From CBDBKE01 sp965218055 (lineage in GTDB: Bacteria > Acidobacteriota > Terriglobia > JAJPHL01 > JAPKYU01), in contig CBDCKA010000002.1 of NCBI GenBank assembly GCA_965218055.1, positions 992,001 to 1,056,000 on the forward strand: a DNA stretch of 64,000 bases, read 5' to 3'. The notes below the pieces were generated by a model. That model saw nothing but the letters and a program-made list of their open reading frames with translations, was not told the DNA's origin and ran no database searches. A program made the translations under genes and the position numbers. Position 1 is the first letter of the stretch. Each line of letters begins with the position of its first letter. Positions 54,429-62,558 of this stretch are shown here, piece by piece.

Positions 54429-55088
54429 TTGGCCCAAATCGACGTCGTCCAAACTACCACTCCTGGTCAGGTTTCGAACCCCGTTGCTGCTGCCACGGCA
54501 TGTGAGGAACGCCCGGTAGACCGGTGTCCCCGCTGCCGCCTGGTGCAGTATCGCACGGCCATGAATCGCTGCCGCCGCTGCTATTTGTCGCTGGCCGTGC
54601 CGGCGGCGGCGCCGCCCGAGCCGCCGCCGCCTTCGCGGCCTGACGTAGCTGCCGGGGTCCGCGGCTGGCGCCGCATCCGCGGGCTGACCCAGAAGCAGCT
54701 CGCGGTTGGCGCGTGCTTGCCGCGCACCTATGTCTCCCGCATCGAAAATGGCCGCATCATCCCCGGGCTGGTGACCCTGGAGCGGGTCGCCGGTGCGTTG
54801 CGGGTTGTCCTTCCAGTACTGCTGTCTCCCGTGCCGCCGAATGGAAGGTCAGCAGGCAACGGGCACGCAGAGAGCCTGGCGCGAGGAAACGGAAACGGAA
54901 ACGGAAATGGGAACTACGCCAGCTTCACGACACCTCCTGCAAACGGCAGTGCGGCGCCATCCCCAGCACTGGGCACGGAGCACTGTTTCCAGGAAGTTTT
55001 CCACTACAGTGGGTTGCTGAGCGGGCCGCAGCGGATGCAGGTGCTGCTTCGCGTGCGGGAACTGGTGGCCCCGCGCATGGCCCACTGA
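54429..55088 (+). CDS. Zinc-ribbon / HTH (XRE-type) transcriptional regulator
   Basis: About 219 residues from the TTG at 54429 (the frame is open from TTG 54378; start uncertain). CPRC and CRRC, twelve residues apart, form a small zinc ribbon. A Pro-rich linker (AAAPPEPPPPSRP) leads to the HTH (VRGWRRIRGLTQKQLAVGAC and RTYVSRIENGRIIPG), a clear XRE fold. A low-complexity GNGNGNGNGN stretch coded by GGAAAC hexamers (54885-54914) precedes a C-terminal helix-rich segment. Targets unknown. The nearest gene downstream is convergent. Confidence 0.75.
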   Translation: MAQIDVVQTTTPGQVSNPVAAATACEERPVDRCPRCRLVQYRTAMNRCRRCYLSLAVPAAAPPEPPPPSRPDVAAGVRGWRRIRGLTQKQLAVGACLPRTYVSRIENGRIIPGLVTLERVAGALRVVLPVLLSPVPPNGRSAGNGHAESLARGNGNGNGNGNYASFTTPPANGSAAPSPALGTEHCFQEVFHYSGLLSGPQRMQVLLRVRELVAPRMAH

Positions 55089-55168
55089 GTCCGACCTCCA
55101 AGGCCCAAGGTCAACGAAGCGCGACGCCGCGGCCGAGACTTTCGGTCTGGTCGCGGCTGCCGCCGTAC

Positions 55169-56389
55169 CTATTCATAACGCAGGGCTTCGATGGGGTCCA
55201 GAAGGGCGGCCTTGTGTGCAGGGTAAAAGCCAAAGAAGATGCCGATGACGCTGGAGAAGACAACTGCTATGACGATCGAGAGCGGGGAGAGTAACGTTGG
55301 CCAGCCCAGAAATCCGGAGATCGCATAGGAACCCCCAACGCCGGCCGTCACACCCAGAAAACCTCCCACGGTGCAAAGGACCATCGACTCAGCCAAGAAC
55401 TGCACGCGTATGTGGTTGGGACGAGCACCGATGGCCATTCGGATGCCAATCTCTCGGGTGCGCTCCGTCACCGCGACGAGCATGATGTTCATGATGCCGA
55501 TGCCCCCGACCAGAAGCGAGACGGCGGCGATGCTGGCGAGCAAAGCGGTTAGAATGCGATTGGTAGCTGCAGCAGCATCGGCAATGTCGCTCAAGTTCCG
55601 CACCGAAAAGTCATCGTCCTGTCCGGGCCGCAGGCGGTGGCGTTGTCGCAGCGTGGCTTTGATTTGCTGCTCCGCAGTATAAGTAGCACGCGCATTGACC
55701 GCAGAGACCATAGCCGCCTGGATGTGTGTGATCCCGCCCATGAGTTTCTTTTGTGCCGTCGTATAAGGAATAATGATGACGTCATCCTGGTCCCGTCCCC
55801 ACCGATTTTGTCCCTTCACATCCAAAACTCCTAAGACGTGGAAAGGCAGGTTGCGAATCCGGATCGTTTGGCCCACGGGGTCACTTCCTGAAAACAGAAT
55901 GTCGCTTAGAGTCTGACCCAGAACGGCCACGCGCGCCGACGTTTTCACGTGGCTTTCATCGAAGAAGGTTCCTCGCACCACTTCCCATTTGCGTATTTCG
56001 GCGAAATGTTCGTTAAAACCTTCTACCCGCGTACTCCAATTCTGATTTCCGAAAATGACCTGGGCCAGGGTCCCCGCCGTGGGGCTAGCCATACGCACGG
56101 AAGGGCATTCCTGCTCTATAGCTTCAATATCGGCTGGAGTCAGGGTGTTCACGGTGCCTGGGCCACCTTGGATTCCCCAAGCGCGCCGGCTGCCGGCCCT
56201 TAGATAAAGCATATTGGTGCCCATGGCGGCAATCTGTTCCTGGACTTGCTGCTGGGCACCCTGGCCCAGGCTGACCATGGAAATCAAGGCGGCGACGCCG
56301 ATAATGATGCCCAGCATCGTCAGAACCGAACGGATTTTGTTACGGGCCAGAGCCCTGAGAGAAATTCGGAGAATCATTCGCAGATTCAT
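55169..56389 (-). CDS. MacB-type ABC transporter permease (FtsX family)
   Basis: 406 residues. A first transmembrane helix (KIRSVLTMLGIIIGVAALISM) precedes the MacB periplasmic core domain (about 45-260), then three C-terminal helices: ALLASIAAVSLLVGGIGIMN, ESMVLCTVGGFLGV and SIVIAVVFSSVIGIFFGFYPA, ending in PAHKAALLDPIEALRYE. RTREIGIRMAIGAR is the typical coupling motif. It is the third gene of the adaptor-ATPase-permease set and transports by mechanotransmission across the periplasm together with an outer-membrane channel. Confidence 0.93.
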   Translation of the reverse strand: MNLRMILRISLRALARNKIRSVLTMLGIIIGVAALISMVSLGQGAQQQVQEQIAAMGTNMLYLRAGSRRAWGIQGGPGTVNTLTPADIEAIEQECPSVRMASPTAGTLAQVIFGNQNWSTRVEGFNEHFAEIRKWEVVRGTFFDESHVKTSARVAVLGQTLSDILFSGSDPVGQTIRIRNLPFHVLGVLDVKGQNRWGRDQDDVIIIPYTTAQKKLMGGITHIQAAMVSAVNARATYTAEQQIKATLRQRHRLRPGQDDDFSVRNLSDIADAAAATNRILTALLASIAAVSLLVGGIGIMNIMLVAVTERTREIGIRMAIGARPNHIRVQFLAESMVLCTVGGFLGVTAGVGGSYAISGFLGWPTLLSPLSIVIAVVFSSVIGIFFGFYPAHKAALLDPIEALRYE

Positions 56390-56438
56390 AGCCTGCCTCA
56401 GTCCCGGGGGACACCCCGTGAGCGTGGCTGCGCGGTAC

Positions 56439-56506
56439 GCCCGAGGTCAGAGCCCGAGGTCGAGCCCGAGGCCAGAGCCCGAGGTAGAGCCCGGCGTAGA
56501 GCCCTA
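56439..56506. repeat. 12-base tandem repeat between permease and ATPase genes
   Basis: About five copies of a GAGCCCGAGGTC-like unit (variants GAGCCCGAGGCCA, GAGCCCGAGGTA, GAGCCCGGCGTA) fill the 129-base gap between the ATPase stop and the permease start. The unit is GC-rich and partly self-complementary. The spacer is probably transcribed. Confidence 0.65.
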
Positions 56507-56518
56507 CGCAGAGATCGT

Positions 56519-57268
56519 TTAGAGAATTTGGTTTGCATTCTTCTCATCTCGCTGGATGTGGCCGTCCCTCATGTGGATGATCCGAGCCGCGTAGGCCGCT
56601 ATATCGGCTTCGTGGGTCACCAGGAGCAACGTGAGACCATGCTGAGCGTTGAGATCACGCAAGAAACGCATGATTTCCTGCGACGTCACACTATCCAGGT
56701 TTCCTGTGGGCTCGTCTGCCAGCAGAAGGGCCGGGCGATTGACCAACGCCCGAGCTACGGCTACCCGTTGCTGTTGTCCCCCGGAAAGTTGCGTGGACAG
56801 AGCGTCAGCTTTTTCCGGAATTCCGACAGTTTCGAGCACCTGCTGGACTCGCTGACCTCGCTCTGCCTTTGGCAGACCGGCATAGAGTAGAGGCGCCTCC
56901 ACATTTTCCCAGACCGTCGTCCGCGGCAAGAGGTTGAAATTCTGGAAGACAAAACCTATTTTTCGATTGCGAATGTCGGAGCGCTGCGCGGGCGAGAGGT
57001 CGGACACATCCTCACCGTCCAGAAGATAAGTCCCGCTGGACGGCCGGTCCAGACACCCCACGATATTGAGCATTGTGGACTTGCCCGAGCCAGAAGCCCC
57101 CATCAGGCCCAAGAATTGGCTCCGAGGAACCTCCAAGGAGACATCCTGGAGGGCACGTACAGTCTGCTCGCCCAAGCTGTAATTCTTATGGATATGCTGA
57201 AGAGAAATAAGACTGGATGCGCTTTCCTGCCACTCCGTGTTTCCGTCCGCACTGACGCTGGTTCCCAT
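56519..57268 (-). CDS. ABC transporter ATP-binding protein (MacB/LolD type)
   Basis: 249 residues from ATG 57268 (a GTG at 57301 extends it by 11). Walker A GASGSGKSTMLNIVG, Q-loop FVFQNFNLLPRT, signature LSTQLSGGQQQRVAVARALV, Walker B LLLADEPTGNLDS, H-loop VTHEADIA. This is the energising subunit of the MacAB-type exporter, located between adaptor and permease genes. Its sequence differs from the similar ATPase at 30370-31113. Confidence 0.93.
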   Translation of the reverse strand: MGTSVSADGNTEWQESASSLISLQHIHKNYSLGEQTVRALQDVSLEVPRSQFLGLMGASGSGKSTMLNIVGCLDRPSSGTYLLDGEDVSDLSPAQRSDIRNRKIGFVFQNFNLLPRTTVWENVEAPLLYAGLPKAERGQRVQQVLETVGIPEKADALSTQLSGGQQQRVAVARALVNRPALLLADEPTGNLDSVTSQEIMRFLRDLNAQHGLTLLLVTHEADIAAYAARIIHMRDGHIQRDEKNANQIL

Positions 57269-57303
57269 ATCTGCTTCACGCAAGTTCGCTCGATTCAGCA
57301 CGG

Positions 57304-59025
57304 CTAGCGTCGCCTACGCTGCTTTCTAGGGCGCCTGCTCCCGAAGGGCCCGCCAAACGGCGAGCGTGCGCCAACCTCATCATCAGTGAGGTACTCACCG
57401 GTAACGACCATGGCGCCTTCAGAGAGTTCTCCGTCAAGGACCGCCGTTTCCCTTCCGTCGGTGATGCCCAGTTTCACACGGTGGGGCTCGAGTTCTCCGC
57501 TCTCCTCCAGCGTCCAAACGGTCCGCCAACGCGGCCTGGATACCTCCGTTGGGGGAAAGTGGATCTTTCCTCCCGGCTGGGGGTGAGAGCGTTCTGAGCC
57601 TGCATTGTCAGCCAGCGTAGGACGATCCGCATCCTCCCGGGGCGATCCTTTGGCGCCTCTGCTACGTCTCCATCCCTTTCCTCTTCCGGGGCTGCCACTG
57701 CGGGGAGGCCTCGCTACGGAGGCCACTCGACCGGTTCCGGCAGCGGCACCGGAGGTCGGCGAGGTCTCCACCTTCTCCAGCTGTTCCGACTCCGGCCGTT
57801 CCGGCATGCGCTCACCGGGTGGCTGATAGCGCAAGGCGGCATTCGCTATCTTCAGCACGTTTTGCGCCTCGGCTACGGTAAAAGTCACGTTGGCTGTCAT
57901 TCCCGGCCTCAACTTTAGGCCGGGATTGGCCACATCAATGATGACGTTGTACGTCACCACGTTAGAGGCGGCCCCGCCACTTGAGGCGGCATCAGCAGTG
58001 GAACCGGTGGAAGGAAGCTTAGAGCTCAACCGTATCTCGGAGATCTTGCCGTGAAAGGTGTCTTGAGGGAAGGCATCCACAATGAATTCGACTTTCGCCG
58101 CTTCAGACAGGACACCAATGTCAGCTTCATCCACCTGAGCAATCACCTGCATCTGGCTCAGATCATTGGCGATCAGAAATAGCAAAGGGGCTTGAAAGCT
58201 TGCTGCCACGGTCTGTCCTAGGTCCACATTGCGTTCGATCACGACACCATCAATCGGCGATATGATCCTGGTGTGCTTCAGATTTACTTCGGCCACACGC
58301 AGCTCCGCTTCCGCCTGCTTGACGTTGGCTACGGCCTGCTCTAATTGCGCGTCTGCGGAACTGATGGCCGCTTCGATCTGGTTCACCTGGGCGGCCGCTT
58401 GATTCTCCCTGGCCACGGCTTGCTCAAAGGCGGCTTGGGCCGCTTCGATCTCTCGCTCGGGAACGAGAGCATCCTTGTAGAGCTCCCGGGCGCGCCTCAG
58501 CACCTGCGCGGCGTCCTTGCGGGCCACGCGGGCAGCCTCCAGGTTTGCCTTGGAGCTAATCAGTTCCGCCCTGCGGTTGCCTAGAGCTGCTTCCGCGTTC
58601 TTTACGTTGGCTTTTGTCATGCCCACGGCGGCTTCGGTCCTAGCTTTTTGGGCTTCAAAATTTGCGGGGTCAATCACCGCCAGCAGCTGACCCTTTTTCA
58701 CCAGGCTGTTGAAGTCGGCATCAAGCCGCTTCACGCGTCCCGAGACCTCGCTTCCCACCTGCACGGTCACCACCGCCTGAAGAACCCCTGTGGAGCTGAT
58801 AGAGCGGCGGATATTTCCACGGGTTGCGTCCATCGTGATGTAGGTATCGCTGCCCCGTTCACCCCCGTCCTTCAGCCCCAGATACACAACTGCTGCAATC
58901 GCCACCCCTAAAGGCACTAGAAAGCGGAGACGCAGCAGGCGATGCCTCTTGAAAGCTTCACTAAGACGAATTCGGTTTATGAACTGAATCATTATCAGTG
59001 AAGATCTGTCCCACCTCCGGGCCAT
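57304..59025 (-). CDS. MacA-family periplasmic adaptor
   Basis: 573 residues from ATG 59025 (ATG 58992 gives a shorter N-terminus). A membrane anchor (FLVPLGVAIAAVVYLGL), lipoyl-half 1 (SSTGVLQAVVTVQVGSEVSG), a long alpha-hairpin (about 115-250), lipoyl-half 2 (ISPIDGVVIERNVDLGQTV) and a beta-barrel (VDEADIGVLSEAAKVEFIV). The C-terminal third contains a Ser/Arg/Gly/Pro-rich low-complexity insertion (about 425-500) that MacA normally lacks, then a conventional end (VKLGITDGRETAVLDGELSE) and a very basic tail (GSRRPRKQRRRR). Upstream is the Spy-like gene, with a 179-base gap. Confidence 0.9.
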   Translation of the reverse strand: MARRWDRSSLIMIQFINRIRLSEAFKRHRLLRLRFLVPLGVAIAAVVYLGLKDGGERGSDTYITMDATRGNIRRSISSTGVLQAVVTVQVGSEVSGRVKRLDADFNSLVKKGQLLAVIDPANFEAQKARTEAAVGMTKANVKNAEAALGNRRAELISSKANLEAARVARKDAAQVLRRARELYKDALVPEREIEAAQAAFEQAVARENQAAAQVNQIEAAISSADAQLEQAVANVKQAEAELRVAEVNLKHTRIISPIDGVVIERNVDLGQTVAASFQAPLLFLIANDLSQMQVIAQVDEADIGVLSEAAKVEFIVDAFPQDTFHGKISEIRLSSKLPSTGSTADAASSGGAASNVVTYNVIIDVANPGLKLRPGMTANVTFTVAEAQNVLKIANAALRYQPPGERMPERPESEQLEKVETSPTSGAAAGTGRVASVARPPRSGSPGRGKGWRRSRGAKGSPREDADRPTLADNAGSERSHPQPGGKIHFPPTEVSRPRWRTVWTLEESGELEPHRVKLGITDGRETAVLDGELSEGAMVVTGEYLTDDEVGARSPFGGPFGSRRPRKQRRRR

Positions 59026-59110
59026 CTTCTGCTGCTAGTGTCAGTTGGAGTCATTCGTTCTTTCCCCTTGTTAGTTCGGTCCCCGGCTGGCCGAGAGGAG
59101 AATCTCATCC

Positions 59111-59119
59111 ATTCTAGCA
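59111..59119 (-). promoter_or_regulatory. Extended -10 promoter candidate for macA-like operon
   Basis: The minus strand reads TGCTAGAAT: an extended -10 (TGnTAxAAT) with no good -35 match at 17-18 bases. Transcription would start near 59104, about 80 bases before the adaptor ATG. It would allow the exporter to be expressed apart from the sigma-factor operon. Confidence 0.35.
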
Positions 59120-59204
59120 AATCAACTCTCCGGTCTGGTTGTTAAACCCGTTGAGAAAGGGGAAGTTCTAGGAAAAATCTCGGGAACTGGGGGAGCGAGG
59201 GAGG

Positions 59205-59609
59205 CTACGGGGTTTGACTGTGGTCGCCTTTTTCCTCATGCGGACAGGTCATTTCGCCGACAATCTCATCGAAGCGGTGGCGCTGGTCCTCGTTCAAAAT
59301 GGCCCGGATGCTGGTAAGGCCTTCCTCCCGGACATGATGGGAAAAAGTGTGGAGATCGTGGTATTGCCGCATGGTGGTATCCAGGATCGCTTCCATTTCC
59401 CGGCTCTGGGCATCGGTGAGCTCGAGTTCCGTCTTGATCTGTTCGATGTAGTGGGAGCGGTCGGCCTGGGCCCAACTGGCCGCGGTGACAGTGTGCCCTT
59501 GTGGGTGCAGCCAGAGGTGCTCCCGCAGATTCATCAGCAGCGCTCCGGCCACGATGCCCGCGAGGAAGATGACGGCAGTGTAGAGAACAGCACGGCCCCG
59601 GTTGGACAT
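59205..59609 (-). CDS. Spy/CpxP-like periplasmic heavy-metal-sensor-type protein
   Basis: 134 residues. One N-terminal membrane/signal helix (AVLYTAVIFLAGIVAGALLM) is followed by an all-helical periplasmic domain with ELELTDAQSREMEAILDTTM and REEGLTSIRAILNEDQRHRF, the LTDAQ/LTxxQ-type layout of Spy, CpxP and ZraP-like proteins, which dampen envelope stress signalling. The C-terminus (GEMTCPHEEKGDHSQTP) has a Cys and His residues that might bind metal. ATG 59609 lies one base after the anti-sigma stop. Confidence 0.75.
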   Translation of the reverse strand: MSNRGRAVLYTAVIFLAGIVAGALLMNLREHLWLHPQGHTVTAASWAQADRSHYIEQIKTELELTDAQSREMEAILDTTMRQYHDLHTFSHHVREEGLTSIRAILNEDQRHRFDEIVGEMTCPHEEKGDHSQTP

Positions 59610-59610
59610 T

Positions 59611-60099
59611 TTATTCGCCTTGCGGCCGGGCCTCCGGTGTCAGGATGGCCATCAGCACCCGCTCGCGGTTGACGTGAGCATCGGCCGTGAGAGCTGGAGT
59701 CTCCGCATGAATCATGGGAGCATCCTGCATCAATTGGGCCGTCGCCGTGCCGCGCTCGGTCTGGCGAAGCGCGACAAAATAGGTGCTCAGCAACAGCAAC
59801 AGCGTGATCAGAGCAAAGCCAAGCTGCTGGGTGAAGACAGGAAAGAGTTGCCAGATGGGCCAGACCTGGCTTTTTTCAGCGTCCACCCGGGCCTGCACCC
59901 TGGCGTAGAAACCGGGAGCCGGCGCTACCAACTCTTTTGTCACCAGGGCCTTCATCCATTGGCGCGTTTGGCGAAGTTCCTCCAGCTCCCGACGACAGCC
60001 CGGACAGGCCTCCAGGTGGGCCTCCAGCTCCCGGCAGGCCGAGGGCAGCAGACTCCCATCCAGGCTCGCTTCCAGATAAGTTCGAACTAGATTGTGCAT
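59611..60099 (-). CDS. Zinc-finger anti-sigma factor (zf-HC2 type)
   Basis: 162 residues from ATG 60099 (GGGGA about 10 bases upstream; a longer form overlapping the sigma gene is less likely). The ZAS motif HxxxCxxC is in EAHLEACPGCRREL near residue 25-35, followed by a single transmembrane helix (LGFALITLLLLLSTYFVAL, about 105-125) and a short periplasmic tail. This layout fits membrane-bound anti-sigma factors that release the ECF sigma on envelope stress. It sits 16 bases after the sigma gene. Confidence 0.88.
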   Translation of the reverse strand: MHNLVRTYLEASLDGSLLPSACRELEAHLEACPGCRRELEELRQTRQWMKALVTKELVAPAPGFYARVQARVDAEKSQVWPIWQLFPVFTQQLGFALITLLLLLSTYFVALRQTERGTATAQLMQDAPMIHAETPALTADAHVNRERVLMAILTPEARPQGE

Positions 60100-60115
60100 T
60101 GTCTTTGCTTCCCCT

Positions 60116-60760
60116 TTAGAAAACCACAGGCCGGCCTTCACGCACCAATCCGGATTGCTTGGCGGCCTTCAGCAATTTTTGCCGCGCGCGAAACAGCTTC
60201 ACCTTAACGGTGTTCTCGTTCAGCGAGACCATGCGGGCCAGCTCCTCGACCGCATACCCCTCCATTTCCTTCATAACCAGCAAGTACCGCTCCTCCTCGG
60301 AGAGTTTGTCGAGGAGGAGCGTCACGTATTCTCGAAGTTCGGCGCGGCGATCCAGGTCCTTAGCCGGATTTCGGCCGGGGTCCTGCATGTTATCAATGCG
60401 GCGCAGGTGATTCTCGCTCATGTCGGCCTCGAAAGTCAGCGGCCGTGCCTTTCGTTTGCGCAAATAGTCATAGCACTCATTCACCGTGATCTTATAGATC
60501 CAGGTGACCAGTGCGGAACGAAAATCGAACTTGGGCAAGGAGAAATATATCTTAGTAAATACTTGCTGGGCAATATCTTCCGCGTCATTCCGGTTGCGGA
60601 CAACGCCGTGGATGATGGAGAACACCTTGGCCTGGTAGCGCTCCACGATCTCGCGGAAGGCTTCCTGGTCGCCCTTTTGGGCCCGGCGGACGACGGCTAC
60701 CTCGGCCTGGACCGCCGGCTTGGCGGCTACACTAAGCCCCTGTTCCATCACCCATTCCAT
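60116..60760 (-). CDS. ECF-family RNA polymerase sigma factor (RpoE type)
   Basis: 214 residues. Region 2: AFREIVERYQAKVFSIIHGV, NDAEDIAQQVFTKIY, TWIYKITVNECYDYLRKRKA. Region 4: LDKLSEEERYLLVMKEMEGY, AVEELARMVSLNENTVKVKLFRARQKL. ATG 60760 is used; ATG 60748 is possible. The downstream gene is its anti-sigma factor and then a Spy/CpxP-like protein, as in envelope-stress modules. Confidence 0.93.
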   Translation of the reverse strand: MEWVMEQGLSVAAKPAVQAEVAVVRRAQKGDQEAFREIVERYQAKVFSIIHGVVRNRNDAEDIAQQVFTKIYFSLPKFDFRSALVTWIYKITVNECYDYLRKRKARPLTFEADMSENHLRRIDNMQDPGRNPAKDLDRRAELREYVTLLLDKLSEEERYLLVMKEMEGYAVEELARMVSLNENTVKVKLFRARQKLLKAAKQSGLVREGRPVVF

Positions 60761-60773
60761 ACACCTACACGGA

Positions 60774-60798
60774 CGTAAGGTGCCCGTGCGGCGTTACG
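60774..60798. promoter_or_regulatory. Inverted repeat upstream of the ECF sigma gene
   Basis: CGTAA (60774-60778) and TTACG (60794-60798) form a short inverted repeat with a 15-base spacer, 14 bases before the sigma-factor ATG on the minus strand. It may be an operator or part of the autoregulated promoter; a canonical GGAACTT-type -35 was not found. Confidence 0.3.
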
Positions 60799-60854
60799 AG
60801 AAACTTGCCCCCTTGAGTTGGATGCGAGAGCCAACGGCCCAGCTCCCGGCTTTC

Positions 60855-60871
60855 GGCCCCTCAGGGGGGCC
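60855..60871 (-). terminator. Hairpin at the end of guaA
   Basis: GGCCCC (60855-60860) and GGGGCC (60866-60871) form a 6-bp GC stem with a 5-base loop, starting within the guaA stop codon on the minus strand. No T run. Confidence 0.45.
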
Positions 60872-62403
60872 TACTCCCACTCAATGGTGCTGGGGGGTTT
60901 CGAGCTAATGTCGTACACAACTCTATTAACACCAGCAACCTCGTTGACGATGCGGTTGGCCAGACGGCCGAGCAGGTCTGGCGGTAGAGGCACCCAGTCG
61001 GCGGTCATCCCGTCCTCCGACTGCACGCAGCGGATGGCGATGGCGTTGGCGTAGGTACGTTGGTCGCCCATCACTCCCACGCTGCGCACCGGCAAAAGGA
61101 CCGCAAATGATTGCCAGACTTTATCATAGAGCCCTTCCCGGCGAATCTCCTTGAGCAGTACGGCGTCGGCTTCCCTCAAGATGGCCAGCCGCTCCGGCGT
61201 TACCTCCCCCAGGATGCGCACCGCCAAACCGGGTCCGGGGAAGGGTTGCCGCTGCAAGACCCGCTCCGGCAGGCCGAGGTCCCGTCCCACCCGGCGCACC
61301 TCATCCTTAAATAGATCGCGCAGGGGCTCGATTAATTGCAGCTTCATCTTCTGCGGCAGCCCGCCGACATTGTGGTGCGTCTTGATGGTTGCCGAAGGGC
61401 CCCTAACCGATACGGATTCAATGACATCTGGGTAGAGCGTCCCCTGGACGAGGTATTCCACTGGCCCCAGCTTGCCGGCCTCCTCTTCGAAGACGCGAAT
61501 GAACTCCTCCCCGATGATCCGGCGTTTCTGCTCGGGGTCGGTCACGCCCGCCAGGCGTTCCAGGAAACGACGTTCGGCCTCAACACCGATGACGTTCAGC
61601 GCCAGCTTTTCCCGTAACAGGGCCAGCACGGCAGGGAACTCGTTTTTACGCAGCAGCCCGTTGTCGACGAAGACGCAGGTCAGCCGCTCTCCAATCGCCC
61701 GGTGGACCAGCGTGGCCGCCACCGCTGAATCCACGCCCCCACTCAAGGCGCAAACCGCGTGTCCTTCGCCCACCTGCTCCCTCACCCGGGCGATCGTTTC
61801 CTCAATGAATGAGGCCGAGGTCCAGTCCGGACGGGCACCACAGATGTCCAGGACGAAGTTGCGCAAGATCTGGGGCCCCTCCGGGGTGTGGTGGACCTCC
61901 GGGTGAAACTGAACCGCAAAGAGGCGCCGCTCCGGGTTCTCCATGGCGGCCACGGCATTCGCCGTGCGGCCGGTGGCCCGGAAGCCTGGCGGCAGCGCTT
62001 CCACCTCGTCGCCGTGACTGTTCCACACAGTGATCCTGGGCGGCAGGTGAGCCAGCAGCGGGGAGCCGTCCAGTAGCTCGACCTGGGCGTGGCCGTATTC
62101 GCGGCGATCGGCGGGCCGCACCTGCCCCCCCAACTGGTGTGCCAGAAACTGGAGCCCATAACAGATGCCCAGCACCGGGACCCCCAGCTCGAAGATTTCC
62201 GGCGAGCAGTGCGGCGCCCCCTCTTCAAAGACGGAGCTGGGCCCCCCCGAGAGAATGACTCCGCGGGGGTTCAACTCACGCAGCTTTTCCACCGGGGTGT
62301 GAAAGGGCAGGACCACGCTGAAGACGTTTTGCTCGCGAATCCGCCGCGCAATCAGCTGCGTATATTGCGACCCGAAATCCAAAATGACGATTTTGTGGTG
62401 CAT
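60871..62403 (-). CDS. guaA: GMP synthase (glutamine-hydrolysing)
   Basis: Converts XMP to GMP; 510 residues from ATG 62403 (MHHKIVILDFGSQYTQLIAR is the usual start; AGGTGG lies nine or so bases upstream, while a GTG at 62415 adds four residues). Class-I glutamine amidotransferase domain: LGICYGLQFLAHQLGG with the catalytic Cys and FAVQFHPEVHHTP with His/Glu. ATP-pyrophosphatase domain: ALSGGVDSAVAATLVHRAIG (P-loop) and the C-terminal dimerisation domain with KMKLQLIEPLRDLFKDEVR and NRVVYDISSKPPSTIEWE. It is separated from the other purine genes of this window. Confidence 0.97.
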   Translation of the reverse strand: MHHKIVILDFGSQYTQLIARRIREQNVFSVVLPFHTPVEKLRELNPRGVILSGGPSSVFEEGAPHCSPEIFELGVPVLGICYGLQFLAHQLGGQVRPADRREYGHAQVELLDGSPLLAHLPPRITVWNSHGDEVEALPPGFRATGRTANAVAAMENPERRLFAVQFHPEVHHTPEGPQILRNFVLDICGARPDWTSASFIEETIARVREQVGEGHAVCALSGGVDSAVAATLVHRAIGERLTCVFVDNGLLRKNEFPAVLALLREKLALNVIGVEAERRFLERLAGVTDPEQKRRIIGEEFIRVFEEEAGKLGPVEYLVQGTLYPDVIESVSVRGPSATIKTHHNVGGLPQKMKLQLIEPLRDLFKDEVRRVGRDLGLPERVLQRQPFPGPGLAVRILGEVTPERLAILREADAVLLKEIRREGLYDKVWQSFAVLLPVRSVGVMGDQRTYANAIAIRCVQSEDGMTADWVPLPPDLLGRLANRIVNEVAGVNRVVYDISSKPPSTIEWE

Positions 62404-62558
62404 GGGGGGCGCCACCTATATTGTACCCAACCTATCCTGCTGCTGGCACCCGACGGGTCAGCGACCTCGCGTCAGCAAGCTCGGGGCAGCAAGCTATAGA
62501 CCAGGTGTTCTGTCGTTGCATTTGGGACTTTGCGACTGCAACTTGGGCGGACTCACCT

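Noticed and set aside
54240..54452. 70-codon minus-strand frame between the HD and regulator genes
   Set aside because: Overlaps the start of the regulator, has no motif, and its composition follows the opposite strand.
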